Assembly: GCA_034440575.1 (NCBI GenBank) | Contig: JAOTOL010001621.1 | Location: 1,219,001 to 1,283,000, forward strand | Direction: 5' to 3' | Length of the DNA: 64,000 nucleotides | Source of the DNA: Imbricaverruca yamaguchii | Taxonomy: Eukaryota; Arthropoda; Thecostraca; Neoverrucidae | Made by a program: the position numbers and the translations under genes | Part shown: positions 49,749-60,497 of the stretch, piece by piece | How the letters are laid out: the number at the start of each line of letters is the position of its first letter | Numbering within the stretch: position 1 is the stretch's first letter | Notes under the pieces: model-generated | Databases searched by the model: none | The model's input: the letters and a program-made list of their open reading frames with translations, nothing else | Told to the model about the DNA's origin: nothing

Positions 49749-50044
49749 CTCTTAAGCCAGCCACCCAACCAACCGGAATTCCGTGGCTTGTCACATGAGA
49801 TATGAAGTTCACGCCATGCAATCCGCTCGGCTTTCGGTCCTGCTCACAATAAATATAATATTTAAGTTGTTCATGGGTACTGAGGTTTTGGAACAGTTGG
49901 AGGGGGTGGTTCAGCATATCAAGGCAACGTGAGGCCGGAAAATCCCATTCGAACTCGTCGTAGATTCCCATGTGAAAAAACATGCGTTGGAAGGTTCAAG
50001 CCAAAGCTGAGAATTGCAATCAGGGGTGGGACCATCTGCGGCCC

Positions 50045-50770
50045 GCTCCACCCGGTCACAGAAGGTCCTGGCCACCCGGTCACAGAAGGTCCTGGCCACC
50101 CGGTCACAGAAGGTCCTGGCCACCCGATCACAGAAGGTCCTGGCCACCCGGATCACAGAAGGTCCTGGCCACCCGGTCACAGAAGGTCCTGGCCACCCGG
50201 TCACAGAAGATCCTGGCCACCCGGTCACAGAAGGTCCTGGCCACCCGATCACAGAAGGTCCTGGCCACCCGATCACAGAAGATCCTGGCACCGAACAGAA
50301 GATGAAAAAGCCACACCCGATCACAGAAGGTCCTGGCCACCCGATCACAGAAGGTCCTGGCCACCCGATCACAGAAGGTCCTGGCCACCCGATCACAGAA
50401 GGTCCTGGCCACCCGGTCACAGAAGGTCCTGGCCACCCGATCACAGATTGTCCGGTTCACCCGATCACAGAAAGTCCTGGCCACCCGATCACAGAAGGTC
50501 CTGGCCACCCAATCACAGATTGTCCGGTTCATCCGATCACAGGGGGTCTGGGCCACCCAATCATAGGAGGTCCTAGCCACCCATCACAGATTGCCCGGTA
50601 CACCCGATCACAGAAGGTCCTAGCCACTCCATCACAGAATGTCCTGGCTACCCGACCGCAGGAGGTCCTGGCCACCCGATCACAGATGGTCCTGGTCCAC
50701 CCGATCGCAGATGGTCCATGTCACCAAATCACAGATGGTTCGGGTTACCCGATCACAGATGGTGGATGGT
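50045..50770. repeat. Minisatellite, 24-bp unit, about 29 copies
   Basis: The unit GTCACAGAAGGTCCTGGCCA plus CCCG (or CCCGA) is homogeneous to about 50450, then decays (cacagattgtccggttcaccc variants) towards the right, as in an array edge. Confidence 0.92.
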
Positions 50771-51687
50771 TCGGTGGCATCTGCCATGCACAACTGAAGA
50801 GCAAACTTCACTCCTATTGTGGACTCTCACTGAGGAAGGGCCTCCTCTGGCATGCCAGCTAGGGAGGGCGAACCCATCCACAATCGTAGCTGTTTGTCTC
50901 TGCCCTCCCCCCCCCCCCCACCAATGGGTGACCTTTTCTTATTGCATTCGCATTACTGGAGATGTGAAATTCTGGTTGATTGGGATGGTGGTCCCGTGTC
51001 CTGAGGCGCGACCATCGGTGCGATGAGCGCGCCTGCACTCCACCCCACCCCCAGTCAAAATTATATAGGGGTCGTAAACTGAAGTAGTTACAATCAACTG
51101 TACAAAATGAGTCTCTACGTAATTTGGCCAACTGTGAGTATTTCGTTGCGTAGGAGGTGTGGAAGGCAAGGCTGGGTCACAGTTGCACATTTGGAAAGGA
51201 AAATCATCAAAAATAATGGAATCGCAAAATCAAGGGGCCGAAATTCAGCTTTTGGTTTACACGACTTTTGGTCTTGACGGGGGAGACGACGCCGAAAGTT
51301 TCGCTTCCTCTAACTGGTGAGCTAGATACGCTAGCGTGCTAGTTCGTTCTGAGACAAACGGGTTATTTCGGCACGTTGCAGAGGCGTCGTCGAAGAGGGA
51401 CACTGTCGGCCACGATCGTTCATTCCCTCGTCTCTCGATCCTTGAAACGCGGCTATGATAGTCCAAGACTTCGCGTTGATATTTTCCGCTGCACACACAC
51501 ACACACAAGCACTTCTAGAAATAGCCACGGTTGTACAAACTCCGAGTCTGAGTTCGTCGGCGTTCGGTCCGTCCCCATCCAAACAAGGTCTAGTGGAGCT
51601 GGAGTGTCGGCCGTTGGCTGGCGTTCGGCGACAGCGATGTTCACAGCTCGGCGTCTGGTGATGGTCTGGCCTGACGAGGGTGTGTGT

Positions 51688-51726
51688 GTGTGAGTGAATT
51701 TTGCCAGCCTGCCACCGTGTGGTAAA
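51688..51726 (-). repeat. CA-tailed dispersed repeat, copy 2
   Basis: The reverse complement carries CCACACGGTGGCAGGCTGGC, AAAATTCACTC and (CA)n, as at 21.6 kb. The flanks differ beyond the shared block. Confidence 0.5.
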
Positions 51727-52800
51727 CGAGGGTCCTGTCCTGGGGTATTTATTCAACTGCGTATTTACACTATCGGAAAAAGACTGCACTCTGACCTCGA
51801 GTTCGGTGTAGAGATGAAAGCAAGTGTGCAACGTAGAAGTGCAATTGATGTCCCGGATCCGGGGTGCATATTCGAACAAGGAGGCCGACGCGCGCCTGGT
51901 TTATGCAAGCTGACAGCGTCTGGTGTCTTTCCGGAGTTTATTGGATGTGATTAAAGAGGACCGATGTTGGAGTAATCCACTTGGTATGCGCAACCGTGCA
52001 ACGCTTTTCTTTGCCTCTAACTGATATGTTCAATTTTGTCGTGTTTGTTTGCATGACCTGTCAGAGCCAGTGCAGCTCAATCTAAGCTAAAACATCCCGT
52101 ATGGACATTTGCAATGGTTGCAGGACTTGCACGTTGAACATTTTGGCTGCACTTTGGCCACTAGCAACGACTCGAAGGCTGAGCAGCAGCTTAGGACTCA
52201 GCTGGGCCCTCCACAGCAACCCCAAGCTCAGTATCGACCTAAGGATCAGGCAGTGATCCGAATATCTCCACAGCGGCTCTGAGACTCCGATAACGCCCGG
52301 GATCACGAAAGCATCTTTGGGCCGAGCAATAATCTGGGGAGCCATGGTGACTTTTAGCCCATACGGTAGCTCTGGCGGCAGCAGCCTACGGGTCCTAGCC
52401 TGGATGTTCAATTGTGACTCACTGAGGCATGAGGAACAAACAAATTAAGTCGAGAGCCCAATAGTAATCACAGGGCACCAGTCCCACAAATCGCACAGAG
52501 ACCAAACGAGAGCTCAGTCATCCTAACAGCGGCTTGACGGGCCCACTACTGCTCAGAGATCCCTCCGGACCCGCCTCAAAAGCAATTTGTTTCCAATACC
52601 GTCCCGTGGCTCCAAAACCGGCCTGGGTTCCAGCAATGACCGGGTGGCGTACCAGTGGCTTTGCGCTTGCAGCATTAACCCAGGTTCCCCAGCAGGAAAG
52701 CAGTCCCGGGTTTTTAGCTACAGTCCGGCGACATTAAATTATTTGGGGCACTGAGTTGTAGTTCAGCAATGTTTTGTGCTTCCCAACAACAACCTAGGTT

Positions 52801-52895
52801 CCCAATAGTACCCTTTAGTTATGGGCGCTAAATGACCAAACCTGGTCGATGCGCCCTAAAACTCAAATGACCAACCAACCAACCCAATAGTACCC
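52801..52895 (+). mobile_element. Ultra-short retroposon, copy 2, with 13-bp target duplication
   Basis: The 69-bp insert (52814-52882) holds GGGCGC...TGACCAAACCTGGTCGA...GCGCCC, then AAAACTCAAATGACC and a CCAA-type tail. The direct repeats CCCAATAGTACCC at 52801-52813 and 52883-52895 are perfect. An inner GACCA/TGGTC stem nests within the outer stem. Confidence 0.8.
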
Positions 52896-53714
52896 CAATT
52901 GAGTGAGCTGGCAGGCCCTCAACGACATGGAACGCCCAACATCGATCGATGAGTTCACGATCAGCTTGAGCGCACCAACACAGCAGCCCAGAACCGCCAA
53001 CATCAGCCCAAAGACGCCCACAATAGGCTGACACCCTATTGTCAGCCTTGATGTACACATCATTTCAGCGTGTCCATGATCAATTCAGAGGTGATCTTTT
53101 TTTACAGGACTAACAAAATTCAAGCTTAGCGGATTGCTAGCCCATAACAGGCTTCAACATTTTAACCCTGGAACTTTTCTGAGCAGGATTTGTTTCCTGG
53201 CCTTGATTCCAGACTGCGAAGTTTTCATCAAATGTTTTTACCCTACCCCCATGTGCCACGGGTTGTGATCGTTGCCTTCATCACAGACATTGATGATATG
53301 TTGCCGGTTTTGCTATTTACCCATCGATAACGCCCAGACTCGGGAAGCCGCTTTCACGCGCGACACTGCGTTGCAAATGTCATTTTGCATTGCCCGATCT
53401 CGCATGGACAAACCGCACATGTTTGTGGTCCGTCGATCTTGATCCAGAGCACTGACATAATTGACTGACGGAAATAACAGGGTAGTCGGCGCGCCATGAT
53501 CCATGCACGTAGTCAGCGTAGTCGCCACCATACAGCGCAAATAAAGCGTCAACGCTACCTCAGGCGATTGTTGTTAGCAACGGCGCGCCGTCAGAGACAT
53601 AGCTCAGCCCCGTCGGCACCGACGCACGGCACGATCGCCACCGATGTATGGTGTTGCCGTTGCCGTCGTTTGGATTCATCGTCGCCGACGGTCTGTCGCC
53701 GTCGACGGTTGATT

Positions 53715-54265
53715 TCGTCGTTTTCGACACACGGTGTCGCCGGAGTGCGGTGTCGCCGCCGACGTACTGTGTCTCCGCTCGAGGTATGGTGTGGTCGCCG
53801 CCGACGTACGGTGTCGCCGCCGACGTACGGTGTGGTCGCCGCCGACGTATGGTGTGGTCGCCGCCGACGTACTGTGTCGCCGCCGACGTATGGTGTGGTC
53901 GCCGCCGACGTACGGTGTCGCCGCCGACGTATGGTGTGGTCGCCGCCGACGTACTGTGTCGCCGCCGACGTATGGTGTGGTCGCCGCCGACGTATGGTGT
54001 GGTCGCCGCCGACGTATGGTGTGGTCGCCGCCGACGTACGGTGTCGCCGCCGACGTATGGTGTGGTCGCCGCCGACGTACGATGTGGTCGCCGCCGACGT
54101 ACGGTGTGGTCGCCGCCGACGTACGGTGTGGTCGCCGCCGACGTACGGTGTGGTCGCCGCCGACGTACGGTGTGGTCGCCACCGACGTACGATGTGGTCG
54201 CCACCGACGTACGATGTGGTCGCCACCGACGTACGATGTGGTCGCCACCGACGTACGATGCCGTT
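53715..54265. repeat. Minisatellite, 22/19-bp units
   Basis: The unit is GTGTGGTCGCCGCCGACGTA plus CG, with a shorter 19-bp form lacking TGG. The long and short forms alternate in the first half; the right end is uniform, with CACC replacing CGCC. It directly abuts the inverted MITE at 54.3 kb. Confidence 0.92.
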
Positions 54266-54269
54266 ACGA

Positions 54270-54432
54270 TTATTTGGGGGGGGCAAAATACATGAAGGCA
54301 ATAGGAGGGCCCCAATGTTTTGGTAGGCGCACTCTATAGGTTCCCATGTTAAAAGTTGATGTAATAGGGGGCAAAGCCAACATTGCGGGGGCACTTGCCC
54401 CCTCAAAAGTATATAAAACGGCACCCCTGTGA
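54270..54432 (-). mobile_element. CAGGGGTG-type MITE family, copy 3 (inverted)
   Basis: The reverse complement begins CAGGGGTGCCGTTTTATATA, continues AGGGGGCAAGTGCCCCC and ends near CCTATTGCCTTCATG. It matches 32790-32965 over about 160 bp and 18056-18140 over about 80 bp. Confidence 0.65.
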
Positions 54433-54877
54433 CCGAAGCAAGCTCATGGATGAGGTCGCCAAAGCTGAAAGCGGGTGCAGCAGCAACAACAGCAACAACC
54501 TGCTGCATGCAGAAGTTACTAAAAGGTATCGTTCATATACTTCTTCATCGATATTTAGGGCAATAGGCAATCTATGCGCTGACATAGATCCATTGTTTGC
54601 GGAAATGAATGTTTGAGGTATGCTCACATGCACATTAGAGAAAAGTGAATATGAACCACCTGATTCAAGCCTTCCCGGTGGAGCCGTTTTCGGAAGCTGC
54701 GCAATCCTTCGTCGTTGCGGAGTTTCAGATCCTTTTTCTAATTTCAGAACTACATTTACGATGCAAATACTTACACGTACCATTTTGTATCGAACTGATT
54801 CCTCTGAAGGTATGTCGTAATTGTTCGAGAGCATGTGTATATTCGATAGTTATTCGAGAGTACATGTGCACCTCCCG

Positions 54878-55412
54878 CGGTTGTGCATTCAGGAGGGGAT
54901 GTAGTGCAGCCGGCCGTACTTTCAGGAGGGGATGTAGCGCAGCCGGCTGTACTTTCAGGAGGGGATGTTGTGCAGCCGGCCGTACATTCAGGAGGGGATG
55001 TAATGAAGCCAGCCGTAGATTTCGGACGGGATGTAGCGCAGCCGGTTGTACATTCAGGAGGGGATGTAGCGCAGCCGGTTGTACATTCAGAAGCGGATGT
55101 AGCGCAGCCGGCCGTACATTCATGAGGGGATGTAGCGCAGCCGGCCGTACATTCAGGAGGGGATGTAGTGCAGCCGGCCGTACATTCAGGAGGGGATGTA
55201 GCGCAGCCGGCCGTACATTCAGGAGGGGATGTAGCGCAGCCGGCCGTACATTCAGGAGGGGATGTAGCGCAGCCGGCCGTACATTCAGGAGGGGATGTAG
55301 CGCAGCCGGCCGTACATTCAGGAGGGGATGTAGCGCAGCCGGCTGTACATTCAGGAGGGGATGTAGCGCAGCCGGTTGTACATTCATGAGGGGATGCAGC
55401 GCAGCCGGCCGC
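54878..55412. repeat. Minisatellite, 33-bp unit, about 16 copies
   Basis: The unit is GTAGCGCAGCCGGCCGTACA followed by TTCAGGAGGGGAT. It is near-identical in the centre (55160-55370) and diverged on the left. Frames through it reflect 11-codon periodicity. Confidence 0.92.
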
Positions 55413-57209
55413 CGGTTGGCCCGAGGCCCGACTTTCCGAATCGGCAGTGCGTTGGGATTGCAATGAACAAGCTTTGTGTTGTGCTCCAAGAGAGGAAAGG
55501 ACGTCCTTTATCTAAGCTATTAGTAATGCAATTTGATGAATGTGTGAGAAAATGTGCAATCTGAGGCTATGAGTGCGTGAAAAAAATGACGCTATCTGAA
55601 TAGTTGCTGGGATTTAACGACGAATAGAACACGAGAGGAAATCACTAATTGGCTGGCATACACGAAGTAACATTCGACTGCACTGAGCTTTCAACATCTG
55701 CTCTCGCTAGGTGGTCTCGCCCCGAACGGTACCTTTGCGGGAAAGTTTCTACGACACGATTATATGATATATACAAATTCAAATTGATTGACTTTCTTTC
55801 CTTTCTTTTCTTTTCTTTCTTTCTTTTTTTTTTTTTTTTTTTCTTCTTATTTTCTTTCCTTCTTTTCTTTCCTTTCTCTTTTCCCGTACACCATGCCGGG
55901 AACATGAGCTTCAGACGAGGACATCTTCCACGAAATGACCGGTTTAATCTGGACCCGGTGCAACTCCAGCAGAGCGTAATCAATAACATGTGGCGAAACC
56001 GGCGCCCGAAGCCAAATGTTGTAATGGCCACTATTCAGCATAATTGATGAGCTTTATGTCCTTTAAAGTGAGCGCACGGCTTTTCTAGCAACCACGCTTA
56101 ATAGGCATGATTGGCATATTGATTTCTTGTCCATTGGGCAGGGAGCCACGTCGATAAATTGACATCTCTTGGACCCGACAGGTACATTGGTTTGACTCAC
56201 AACAGCACTTAGCAAAGTTGTTTACTGTAGCAAAAAGTGACGGTCTTAAATGACAGCTACATTATGATCCGGCATGGAAAACAAAAGGTAGGGAGTGGAT
56301 ACTGGCAACAACACTGCGAATAGTTAGCACTCGTCAGCTACCACAGCAAATACGCGGATACTGGCATTCCTTTGATAGAAATCGAAGTTCAGTGGAAGAG
56401 CATTGCATTTAAAACGTCCATTTCTTGATTTGCATTAACCACAACTTCAGGACTCTTAGTCGCCCTGGCTCTATAGGGTCTCATCTTCCCTCCTCGGTAT
56501 TTCGAAAGGCAAGAACGATAGGAGCAAACGGAAGATGACATTAATAAGCCGCTAAAACCAGTCTCGACTAGGACGATTGAAACCAATGAAGTCTGGGAGG
56601 GGATGTCACAGATATGTCACGACTCATTTAAAATGGAGAAATCTCATTTCGCATGCGTTGTTTCTGGTGAACATGCTAATACCGTGTTGCCATGACATTC
56701 GAGAATCATGCAACCCACACTTTAAGCAAGGCAAATCCGTGATGCCATGACATTGGAGGATAATGTTCGCGAACACCTGGAGTGATCATCATCACTTTCG
56801 AACCCTCGGGTCCTACACGCATCGGCTAAATTCGCCTAAAGTCAATATGTCCACTCTCATTTGCGTGTTGGTGTGAAGTGCAGTAACGTCTTTCAATAAC
56901 AATTTTCAATATTTTTAGCGCAACTTTTGTCGAACTCGTTTAGTAGGACATGTGTAGGAAATGTCTACTTTTTTCAACTTGGCAGCACCACGGGAAAGTA
57001 AATCTGTTTTTTCCCGATGTTCGGTTGTACCGAGGATCTCAGAAACAGTGTGGGCGTGCCATAAGTCGTGCTTGTGTTGCAAAGTGCGTCGTAACCACCA
57101 ATAAACGACCACCGTAACCACCAATAAACCCATAAACGACAAAAAAAAAAACAATTGAGGCGATCGTCTGTCGATAGCCATTTCCCTGTAGGGGCGCCAC
57201 CACTAATAG
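55413..57209. other. No gene recognised; CT-rich tract
   Basis: A TTTCTT-rich pyrimidine tract spans 55795-55880. A minus-strand frame at 57181-56915 has one hydrophobic segment but starts in a poly-T-derived run (FFFL), so it is not credible. Confidence 0.35.
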
Positions 57210-59620
57210 ATAAGTATTATTTCCTGCCGTTCGCCGCGTGTCGGTGCCTGTGCGCTCACCATGGTGCCGTTGTCGCTATCTCAGCTGCGAGTCGTCAGGA
57301 GGAACAGCTGGTCGGCCTGCGGCGAGGATAGCATCAACATCCACATGTTCAGGATCTGCTTTGACTCTGTAGGTGCGGTGTTCCTGCATTTCATCAGTTC
57401 CATCACTACCCAATCCGATGCTCCCGGTTCTTGGAAGCACTTCCTCGTTCATCCCATCTTCAAATCAGGCGATTCGTCCAGCCCTTCCAAGTAATTACCT
57501 TCCTATCTCCATTGTCCCAGGCATTGCCAACATTGTAGAGCGTGTCGTCCACCAGCAGCTCTAGTTATCTGTCCGAAAACCGCCTCCCCTCTCCAACTCA
57601 GCACGGTTTCCGTTCTTGTCACTTGACAAAAACCGCCTTGGCCTTCGTATCTGACCAGCATATCTTCTTCTCCGTATGTGACCAGGGAGAGGTGTCACTT
57701 CTCTGTCTGCTGGATTTCAGCGAATGTTTTGATATGATAGATCACTTTCGACTGCTGTCAAAATTCAGTCTCCACAACATTGACACATCGTGGTTTTTAG
57801 CTTACCTTAACCCGCGCCGCCTTTCCGGTCAAATCCTCACACCCGGTCTCGGGGGGGTTCAAGACCCCCTCTAAAATCCAAACTAAGGATCGCACGAAAA
57901 CGAACGAGGTGTCATCGGAAAGCGCTCGATGAGTAGGGTACGAGTCCACCCACCAAAACAATTTTTCCCCAAAAGTGACGTCACCAGGGGGCTAGATTTT
58001 CACGACTTTTCACGACTTACATTATGTTTTTGACTCTGGGGAGTTCATTTTGGGGATATATGAAAAAATTATTTGGAATGAGGAAATGACAGCGAAATTG
58101 ACCAGTGCTATAATTTTTTGGCCCCCAATTTTTTTTAATTTCAAAATTTTGAGTTTTCAAGTTTTCTTTAATTTTCCTTTTCCAATGGGTAGTGCAGACC
58201 GAGAAACATTGTTGAAGTCAACTTTCCCTAACAAAAAATGCTTACTTTAGCCAGAATCCTCTATTTGAACTGCAATTTGGCCAATACTCAAAATTTATGT
58301 TGTCACAAACGAAAAAAAAAGAAAAATTCCACTCGTACCTTTTGTTGCATCCTTAAAGATAAGCAGACGCTCAAAGTTTCATTAAAATATCTGCATCCGT
58401 TAAAGTGTGACGACTGGTTGAACTTTCTTGGAGGTGACCTCACTTGACCTTGACTAACTCGTTGACCCTAGATGACCTGACTTAAAAGTTTTGAAACAGC
58501 ATGCCAAATTGATGTGGGGAAAGGTATGCAATATTTGGGCGCGCTGCCTCGCGCCGTTCGTCCACTATCCGAGAAAAACCTGAGGGGTCGGTTGAAGACC
58601 CCCCGAGACGGGACGGGTTAAGACTCACACCCAGAGTGTCAGCCCCACTGACAGTCTGGGCGTCGTCAAAAAATATTTTCCGTTGCCCAACAGCATCGGG
58701 GACTTACAAGGTTCATCTCTCGGACCTTTCCTCTACTGCGTCTTCGCCAACGACCTTAGCCTATTCGCTGAGGACACAATGGTTATCCAATAAGCCGACG
58801 ACGCCCAAATTTTGGTCAGTGGTAATAAAGCTTTGGTACAGAACGTCGTCGCCCACAAGGAAACACTTTTGGCCTCCATCGACATCTGGTTTCCAGCAAA
58901 TGGACTAATAATTAATGCTGCTAAGACTTAGCTGATGCTCTTGGGCCGCCCACAAAATCTGCGTACCTTCCCGCATATCGCAGTGAAGTTTCGCGATTAC
59001 GATTCACCACCCATTATTTCGGGATACAAAAATTTCGCACTTATTTTCGATCACTTGCTCAGCTGGGACTCGCATGTCTTAGAAGTGACCCAGCATTGTT
59101 TTTAAGTTTTTGGTGGTATATCGCATCTGAGGGGGAACCTTCCACCTGCTGTCATCTTCGCGATGGTCAATGCCCTGTTCTTCTCTAGGGTCCGCTACTG
59201 CGTTTCTATGTACGGTAACGGAACCAAAGAGAGGCTATCTTGCATTCCAAACACTGAACCAATCAACAAAGGTAAAAAAGCACCCGGAATAAGTTTGGCC
59301 ATGTTTCTGATCTGATGAGGACGGACTAGGCTGGCTCGGTGCGGATAACCTAGCCAGGCACCACACCCAGTTCCTCACGTACAAGGTGCGCCGTCATGGA
59401 GAGCCGGAATCACTGCCTCATGGCCTCACCATCATGGCGCTGATTCGCGACCAAATCACCCGTCAGGACCACCACCTTCATGCCCCCGCTCCCGCACTAA
59501 GCTGGGCGAGAGGTGATTTGACTGCAGAGCACGACTGCTGTACAACTCGTTGCCACCCGAGTTGATGCGGCTTCCCGTGCCGATCTTCGGTCACCACCTA
59601 CGGCGGCGCCTGTAGTCACC
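57210..59620 (+). mobile_element. CR1/L2-like LINE ORF2, C-terminal two thirds, broken
   Basis: Plus-strand RT motifs in order: CGEDSINIHMF (57320), the next finger block (HGFRSCHLTKTALAF, 57602), motif A (LLCLLDFSECFDMIDHFRLL, 57700-57755), GSSLGPFLYCVFANDLS (58705), catalytic box with its Tyr changed to a stop (TAA-Ala-Asp-Asp at 58791-58802), thumb (LSWDSHVLEVTQHCF, 59060) and C-terminal LLYNSLPPEL (59525). It is closely related to the minus-strand LINE at 4.1-6.0 kb. It is interrupted at 57807 by a MITE. It ends into a (ACC)n tract, probably its own 3' tail. Several frameshifts make it inactive. Confidence 0.82.
57807..58621 (-). mobile_element. TTAA-target MITE (807 bp), intact ends
   Basis: The element at 57811-58617 is flanked by TTAA on both sides (57807-57810 and 58618-58621). 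Its ends are inverted (CCCGCGCCGCC on the left; CCCGTCCCGTC reading inward from the right). Inside each end is a longer inverted block (CGGTCTCGGGGGG...TTCAA...GACCCC). It has no coding capacity. TTAA targets with CCC ends suggest a piggyBac- or Kolobok-type non-autonomous element. Deleting the element and one TTAA rejoins the LINE reading frame (AYL|KTHTQ), so the boundaries are firm. The strand given follows the orientation of the copies at 6.6 and 10.7 kb. Confidence 0.85.
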
Positions 59621-60052
59621 ACAACCACCACCACCACCACCACCACCACCACCACCACCACCACCACCACCACCACCACCACCACCACCACACACCACAC
59701 CACCACAACCACCACCACCACCACCACCACCACCACCACCACCACCACCATCACCACTACCATCACCACCTGTACGTCACCACCACCACCACCACCACAA
59801 ACCACCACCACCACCACCACCACCACCACCACCACCACCACCACCACCACCACCACCACCACCACCACCACCACCACCACCACCACCACCACCACCACCA
59901 CCACCACCACCACCACCACCACCACCACCACCACCACCACCACCACCACCACCACCACCACCACCACCACCACCACCACCACCACCACCACCACCACCAC
60001 CACCACCATCACCACCTGTACGTCACCACCACCATCACCACCACAAGCACCA
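59615..60052. repeat. (ACC)n trinucleotide tract at a LINE 3' end
   Basis: About 430 bp of ACC with rare interruptions, two of them sharing ATCACCACCTGTACGTCACC (59759 and 60007), so part of the tract was duplicated as a block. It starts directly after the LINE's C-terminal codons. Confidence 0.93.
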
Positions 60053-60419
60053 AGAAATTAGTTCTGTTCGTTCTGCTGCATATATTATGACATGCATGAC
60101 CACCGGTGTAGCTGTTCTGTGAATTTGACCTTTTCTGCCCTACTGTTTTAACATATTAACGCGAGGTTTCGACAGCCACAAATTCATTGTGGTTTACCTC
60201 AGTACAAGTCTGTACCTGTATCTTTGTTTTGAAAATACCCGTATTTGTGCGGAAATCACGTTCGTTTTCAAATTTGTATTCACTCGTTCCATATGTTGGT
60301 CTAATTTAGGGTCAAATTGATTGTTCATCAAACTGATCTTACGAGTGCAAGATCAATCGTCTTAAATTGAGTTTGTGTGAGTTTTTAGGACGTGAAAAAC
60401 ACTGTGCATGCAACAGGAA

Positions 60420-60422
<3 letters not shown>

Positions 60423-60492
<70 letters not shown>
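60423..60492. repeat. (TG)n microsatellite
   Basis: About 35 TG units. No gene context. Confidence 0.95.

Positions 60493-60497
<5 letters not shown>

Larger units (their letters stand above)
50780..53710. other. Mostly unrecognised; two retroposon copies
   Basis: A C run is at 50908-50920, the CA-tailed repeat at 51.7 kb and the ultra-short retroposon at 52.8 kb. No coding motif. Confidence 0.35.

Noticed and set aside
49911..50862. HPVTEGPG-type repeat protein
   Set aside because: 24-bp minisatellite; both strands are open and the frames end where the array decays.
53496..54508. Open frames up to 305 codons on both strands
   Set aside because: Same cause: the 22-bp unit cycles through all frames and lacks stop codons.
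54645..55489. Cys-rich repeat protein (AAGCTFRRGCS-type), resembling a secreted repeat protein
   Set aside because: It is the 33-bp minisatellite read in one phase. The opposite strand is equally open, and no signal peptide or splice context was seen.
56915..57181. Small membrane protein on the minus strand
   Set aside because: The hydrophobic part comes from a poly-T run and a duplicated ACCACCAATAAAC phrase; no homologous motif.
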